From Cohaesibacter sp. (GTDB taxonomy: Bacteria; Pseudomonadota; Alphaproteobacteria; Rhizobiales; Cohaesibacteraceae): DNA of 64,000 nt. The notes beneath the pieces are model-generated. The model did no database searches. It was given only the letters and a program-made list of their open reading frames with translations, and had not been told where the DNA came from. The stretch lies in contig JAOAQZ010000028.1 of the NCBI GenBank assembly GCA_025210795.1, positions 62,001 to 126,000 of the forward strand, read 5' to 3'. Shown here one piece after another: positions 60,685 through 64,000 of the stretch (position 1 is the stretch's first letter; each line of letters begins with the position of its first letter). The position numbers and the translations under genes are program-made.

Positions 60685-61313
60685 AGCCCTACCCCCATTA
60701 AATAAAATACTGGGAAAATCATTACCCAGATCAGATCAACCATATGCCAGAAGGCTGTGCCTGTTTCGAGATTCTCCTCACTGGGCCATACGGCAACGAT
60801 TGCCAGAATCACAAGGCCGAAAATGACGTGAGCCAGATGGAAGCCCGTCACCAGAAAATACAGGGTATAGAAGGAGTTGGTCTCTAGCCCCACCCCCATC
60901 TCGAATTTTTCATAATATTCCATGATTTTGAGAATCATGAAAACCACGCCCAGAATGCCAGCTCCCAACAAGGACAGCCTTGCCTTTTTGGCGTTGCCAA
61001 CCTTGGCATAGCGCACCGCGACGGCGGCGATAAAGCCTGAGGTGAGCAGGATCAGGGTGTTGATGGTGGCCACAGGAACATTAAGGTGGCTGCGGGCCTC
61101 CTTGAAGATTTCAGGATGGAGCATTTCAGAGATGGCAAACCCCCATAGGGCTCCGCCAAATACAAAGATTTCACTGGTAATCAGGATCCACATCATTGGA
61201 TCACCGGGCAGGCTTTCCAGTGACCAGGGGGATGCTTTTCCCTGTATGCGCCCTTGGGGTGATGTCTGTTCAAGTCCCTCAACTTTTACAGCATCCGCGC
61301 TTGTATCATTCAT
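60681..61313 (-). CDS. norE: Nitric oxide reductase accessory protein NorE (cytochrome oxidase subunit III-like)
   Basis: A 210-residue protein with five spans. Subunit III features include MWILITSEIFVFGGALWGF, the NTLILLTSGF segment, FYTLYFLVTGFHLAHVIFGLV and a C-terminal TAFWHMVDLIWVMIFPVFYLMG. In nor operons this is NorE, needed for full nitric oxide reductase activity but without the metal centres. It starts 48 bases after norD and overlaps norF. Confidence 0.93.
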   Translation of the reverse strand: MNDTSADAVKVEGLEQTSPQGRIQGKASPWSLESLPGDPMMWILITSEIFVFGGALWGFAISEMLHPEIFKEARSHLNVPVATINTLILLTSGFIAAVAVRYAKVGNAKKARLSLLGAGILGVVFMILKIMEYYEKFEMGVGLETNSFYTLYFLVTGFHLAHVIFGLVILAIVAVWPSEENLETGTAFWHMVDLIWVMIFPVFYLMGVGL

Positions 61314-61361
61314 AGTCTTCGTCCAGCTTCTGCCAAAGGCTCCCTTTTGATCCGGGGTGGG

Positions 61362-63323
61362 TCAGGTCACCAGATGGCGGTAAATCATCGGCAAAGCATT
61401 GGTCAGCCGAGATGGGTGGGACATGATGGCATAGCCATTCTGCCCAAAAATGCGTGGCAGATAAGCCCGTGCTTTGCTGTCGACGGTCACCCCGAAAACG
61501 GAGTGTCCTTGCCGGCGGGCTTCCTGCACAGCTTTGCGCGTATCTTCAATGCCATAGCGCCCTTCATAATGATCAAGGTCATTGGGTTTGCCATCGGTGA
61601 TGACCAGCAGCAGCCGCTTTTGGCTAGAGCGCTCAGAGAGCACATGGGTCATGTGACGAATAGCAGCGCCAAGGCGGGTATAATGGCCCGGTTTTAGTGC
61701 CGAAATGCGTTTGACCACCTGCTTGCTCATGGCTTCATCAAACTGCTTGCAGGGCCGCATGAAGATCTTGTCGTTGTGAAGGGTCGAGAAGGTATAGATC
61801 GCATGATCATCCCCCGTTGCTTCCAAACCGTAAGCAAGGGCTGCAAGAGCCTCGCGCTCGATATCAATAATGGAGCGCCCTTCAACAATTGCTTCGGTTG
61901 AGCGGGACACATCCATCAAGGTACACACAGCCAGATCGCGCGCCACGGTGCGGGACTGGACAAAAACGCGGTCCGAGCTCTCGCCAGTGGCTTTGAGATC
62001 CACCCAAGAGCGAATGGCTGCTTCCATATCCAGATCATCGCCATCAAGCTGACGGTTGATCTTGGCACGCTTGGGGCGCAGGGCTTCGAACTGGCGTTTG
62101 ACCGCATTGATCCGCCGCCAGATTTCCGGATCCTCCATAAATTCCGGTTCGGCCTCATCCTGATCACTTTCATCAATCAGGACAGAGCAATAATCCTTGA
62201 TATAGGAGTTTGACCGGCAATCCCATTCCGGATAGAGCACCTTGCCTGAGGCTGCCACGCGCTCCATATCTTCCGGAGCCATATCAAGGTCAAAGGCGAG
62301 CTTGTTTTTGGGCTTGTCCCTGACGTCGGCCAGACCCAGCTCTTCCATATCATCCTTGGCTTTTTTGGCATTTTCCTCGTCATCATCTTCCACCTTACGG
62401 TTGATGTTGAGGAATTCTGTCCAGCTCAGGATTGCTTCAAAGCGGGCAAGCAGCAGGGAGTTGCGGTCATCGGCATTGTCGCTTTCGCGGCGGGTTGCCT
62501 TATGGCTGCCCTCCTCGCGCTCTTGCTGTTCTTCGCCCTCGCCGCCTTCAGGCTGATGATCATCCCCGGCATTTTTGCGCGCTTTGACATAGGTCGATTT
62601 GCGCAAATCAATCCAGAGAGGCACAGCCCGATGCGGCTTGTAATCTTTGGGTGCAGGGAAAGAGCCGGATAGACGGGTTGGGTCCTTGATCATGCCCAGC
62701 ATTTCGCGGCCCATTTCAGAGGCGGGTTCCCCATCCCCCAAAAGCGCGCGGATGGCTTCTTCCACCCCCTGCTCCATCTGGGGAAGACTTTGCTTTGGCC
62801 GCTGTTTTAGAAGTACGGCACAGAGCTTCCAATAAAGATTGCGCAGGGCCGGAAAATCTTCCAGCATGGCTTGTGTTTGCTGATAGGCTTCCTTGATGGC
62901 CTCAAGGTCGGCCTGAAGCGGGTCTTTTGTTGCTTCGTGATAATCAGGCAAATAGATGGCAAAGACGGCCAGCCATTTATACAGATCCTCATTGAGGCTT
63001 TTTTCAGGAAAGGCATCCACCTTCAAAGGAAGGCTCAGGCTTGCGCCATCAAAAACGGGGCGCTGGATTTGCTCGTGAACATTACCAATACGCCGCAGCC
63101 ATGACAGGCGGTGCTTGCTTTTCTCGGCGCTGGCTGCCTTGAATTCAACCGACTGGTCCCCGCCCAAGGCGCGGAACAACAGGCTAAGGCGCGCTGACAT
63201 TTGCTCAAAGGTAACTTCAGCCTCGGGGAAGTGATCGGCCTCGCCAGCCTTGGAAATCATGTCGTGCCAATAGGCCCCGACCGTCTCTTCCGGCTCCCAA
63301 AAGACAAAATTGGATTCGCCCAT
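61362..63323 (-). CDS. norD: Nitric oxide reductase activation protein NorD
   Basis: About 653 residues from the ATG at 63323 (CAGGAG eight bases upstream; the longer frame to 63467 is not needed). An alpha-helical N-terminal half leads into an acidic, Glu/Asp/Lys-rich linker (about 280-350) and a C-terminal von Willebrand A domain with MIDAS motif DVSRST (D-x-S-x-S), LKPGHYTRLGAAIRH and VITDGKPND. NorD works with the AAA+ protein NorQ to insert iron or otherwise activate NorB. It follows norQ directly. Confidence 0.95.
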   Translation of the reverse strand: MGESNFVFWEPEETVGAYWHDMISKAGEADHFPEAEVTFEQMSARLSLLFRALGGDQSVEFKAASAEKSKHRLSWLRRIGNVHEQIQRPVFDGASLSLPLKVDAFPEKSLNEDLYKWLAVFAIYLPDYHEATKDPLQADLEAIKEAYQQTQAMLEDFPALRNLYWKLCAVLLKQRPKQSLPQMEQGVEEAIRALLGDGEPASEMGREMLGMIKDPTRLSGSFPAPKDYKPHRAVPLWIDLRKSTYVKARKNAGDDHQPEGGEGEEQQEREEGSHKATRRESDNADDRNSLLLARFEAILSWTEFLNINRKVEDDDEENAKKAKDDMEELGLADVRDKPKNKLAFDLDMAPEDMERVAASGKVLYPEWDCRSNSYIKDYCSVLIDESDQDEAEPEFMEDPEIWRRINAVKRQFEALRPKRAKINRQLDGDDLDMEAAIRSWVDLKATGESSDRVFVQSRTVARDLAVCTLMDVSRSTEAIVEGRSIIDIEREALAALAYGLEATGDDHAIYTFSTLHNDKIFMRPCKQFDEAMSKQVVKRISALKPGHYTRLGAAIRHMTHVLSERSSQKRLLLVITDGKPNDLDHYEGRYGIEDTRKAVQEARRQGHSVFGVTVDSKARAYLPRIFGQNGYAIMSHPSRLTNALPMIYRHLVT

Positions 63324-63478
63324 GATCAAACTCCTGAGCTTTTCGCGGCTCCTATCAAGAGCAAAAGGCTTTGCGCCCCTCTCTCTGTTTCCATTTGCCT
63401 TTGGCAGGCGCCAAAGCCAAAGAGTGATGCAGCCGGATGGACCGATACGGGAGCAAGGCCCCCGCATAATAGGGGCAT

Positions 63479-64000
63479 TTAGCCAAGGGTAATCTGAACC
63501 AGATCGCGCAGGCCTGCCTTGACATCTTCATCATCGGTCAGCGGCTCGATCATTGCGGTATTGACCGCCATCTCAAGTTTCATGCCACTGGCAATAAGGG
63601 TCGCACAATAGACCAGCAAGCGGGTGGAAATCCCTTCTTCCAGATCCTGGCCCTTAAGGTCACGCAATTTACCGGCAAGGCGCACCAGAAGGGAGACCTT
63701 GTCTTCATCAAGACCGGATTCGCGCGCAACCACCTGCATTTCCAATTGCGGGTTCGGGAAATCAAATTCCAGAGCAAGAAAACGCTGGCGGGTGGATGGC
63801 TTGAGCGTTTTCAGCACATTCTGATAGCCCGGGTTGTAAGAAACAACCAGCATGAAATTATCGGGTGCTTCCAGAAGCTCGCCCGTGCGCTCCAGCGGCA
63901 GAATGCGCCGGTCGTCGGTGAGCGGATGCATGACAACGGTGACATCCTTGCGGGCTTCAACCACCTCATCAAGATAACAGATGCCGCCTTCACGCACGGC
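63479..64000 (-). CDS. norQ: Nitric oxide reductase activation AAA+ ATPase NorQ (5' part off the right edge)
   Basis: The frame stays open through the window edge, so the N-terminus with Walker A is missing; the GTG at 63997 is not the true start. What remains has Walker B GGICYLDEV, HPLTDDRRILPLE, the sensor-1 region MLVVSYNPGYQN, the arginine-finger segment PSTRQRFLALEF and the C-terminal helical lid, all typical of the CbbQ/NirQ/NorQ MoxR-like group. It pairs with NorD to activate NorCB; norC and norB should lie further right. Confidence 0.94.
   Translation of the reverse strand, partial: AVREGGICYLDEVVEARKDVTVVMHPLTDDRRILPLERTGELLEAPDNFMLVVSYNPGYQNVLKTLKPSTRQRFLALEFDFPNPQLEMQVVARESGLDEDKVSLLVRLAGKLRDLKGQDLEEGISTRLLVYCATLIASGMKLEMAVNTAMIEPLTDDEDVKAGLRDLVQITLG

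Noticed and set aside
1..64000. CRISPR arrays, insertion sequences, rRNA genes
   Set aside because: No regularly spaced repeats, transposase genes or rRNA-like stretches were seen on either strand.

Overview
This 64 kb window is chromosomal DNA from an alphaproteobacterium, most likely a marine, facultatively denitrifying member of the Hyphomicrobiales (a Cohaesibacter-like organism is my guess from gene content and a moderate GC content; low confidence at genus level). Support comes from cobS/cobT, a DUF1289 protein, a retropepsin-like protease, the rlmE and Ppx/GppA gene pair, long cytoplasmic-loop chemoreceptors, and nitric oxide reductase accessory genes. Most of the window is dense, ordinary coding sequence with short gaps and good ribosome binding sites.

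Layout. 1-6.5 kb: cobT (partial) divergent from cobS, a DUF1289 protein, an aspartic protease, a TSUP permease, dusA and an FkbM methyltransferase. 6.6-8.5 kb: a chemoreceptor and a small partner. 8.6-17.1 kb: a probable operon headed by a perfect FNR/Dnr box, encoding a Tat-exported binding protein, ABC permease and ATPase, two NnrS proteins, an OprC-like outer-membrane barrel that seems to lack a plug, and a second paralogous Tat binding protein. 17.2-22.2 kb: adenine deaminase, Na/Pi symporter, hemH, a YqaA-type protein. 22.2-27.7 kb: a second probable operon with an FNR-like box at the same distance from its first gene: DUF2946, two NosL-like proteins, a small anchored protein, an FtsX-type permease, a LolD-type ATPase and a polytopic protein with an HHCPFC motif. 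27.7-36.5 kb: RND pump and adaptor, CoA-transferase, rlmE, and a Ppx/GppA protein with a long disordered extension. 36.8-38.6 kb: tRNA-Gln followed by an AT-richer patch of orphan genes, including one that looks like a phage remnant. 38.7-48.4 kb: a double-CHASE3 chemoreceptor, an orphan membrane protein, and a two-gene exported-protein operon (748 and 1280 aa) of unknown role. 48.7-52.2 kb: MerR regulator, Zn/Cd/Pb-type P-ATPase and a small His-rich protein with a textbook MerR promoter. 52.4-57.7 kb: response regulator, FAD oxidase, hybrid kinase, ferredoxin reductase. 58-64 kb: a Dnr-type Crp/Fnr regulator, a DUF4202 protein, a methyltransferase, and norF, norE, norD and norQ (partial; norC and norB presumably lie beyond the right edge).

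How it fits together. The Dnr-type regulator carries the E-xx-SR recognition pattern that reads TTGAT-type half sites, and three such sites are present: upstream of the ABC/NnrS operon, upstream of the DUF2946/NosL operon, and upstream of the regulator itself. This suggests one NO- or low-oxygen-responsive regulon joining nitric oxide reduction to import and periplasmic delivery of something needed by denitrification. DUF2946, NosL and an OprC-like barrel all point to copper, but the substrate is an inference. The two operons together are my best candidate for an undescribed system.
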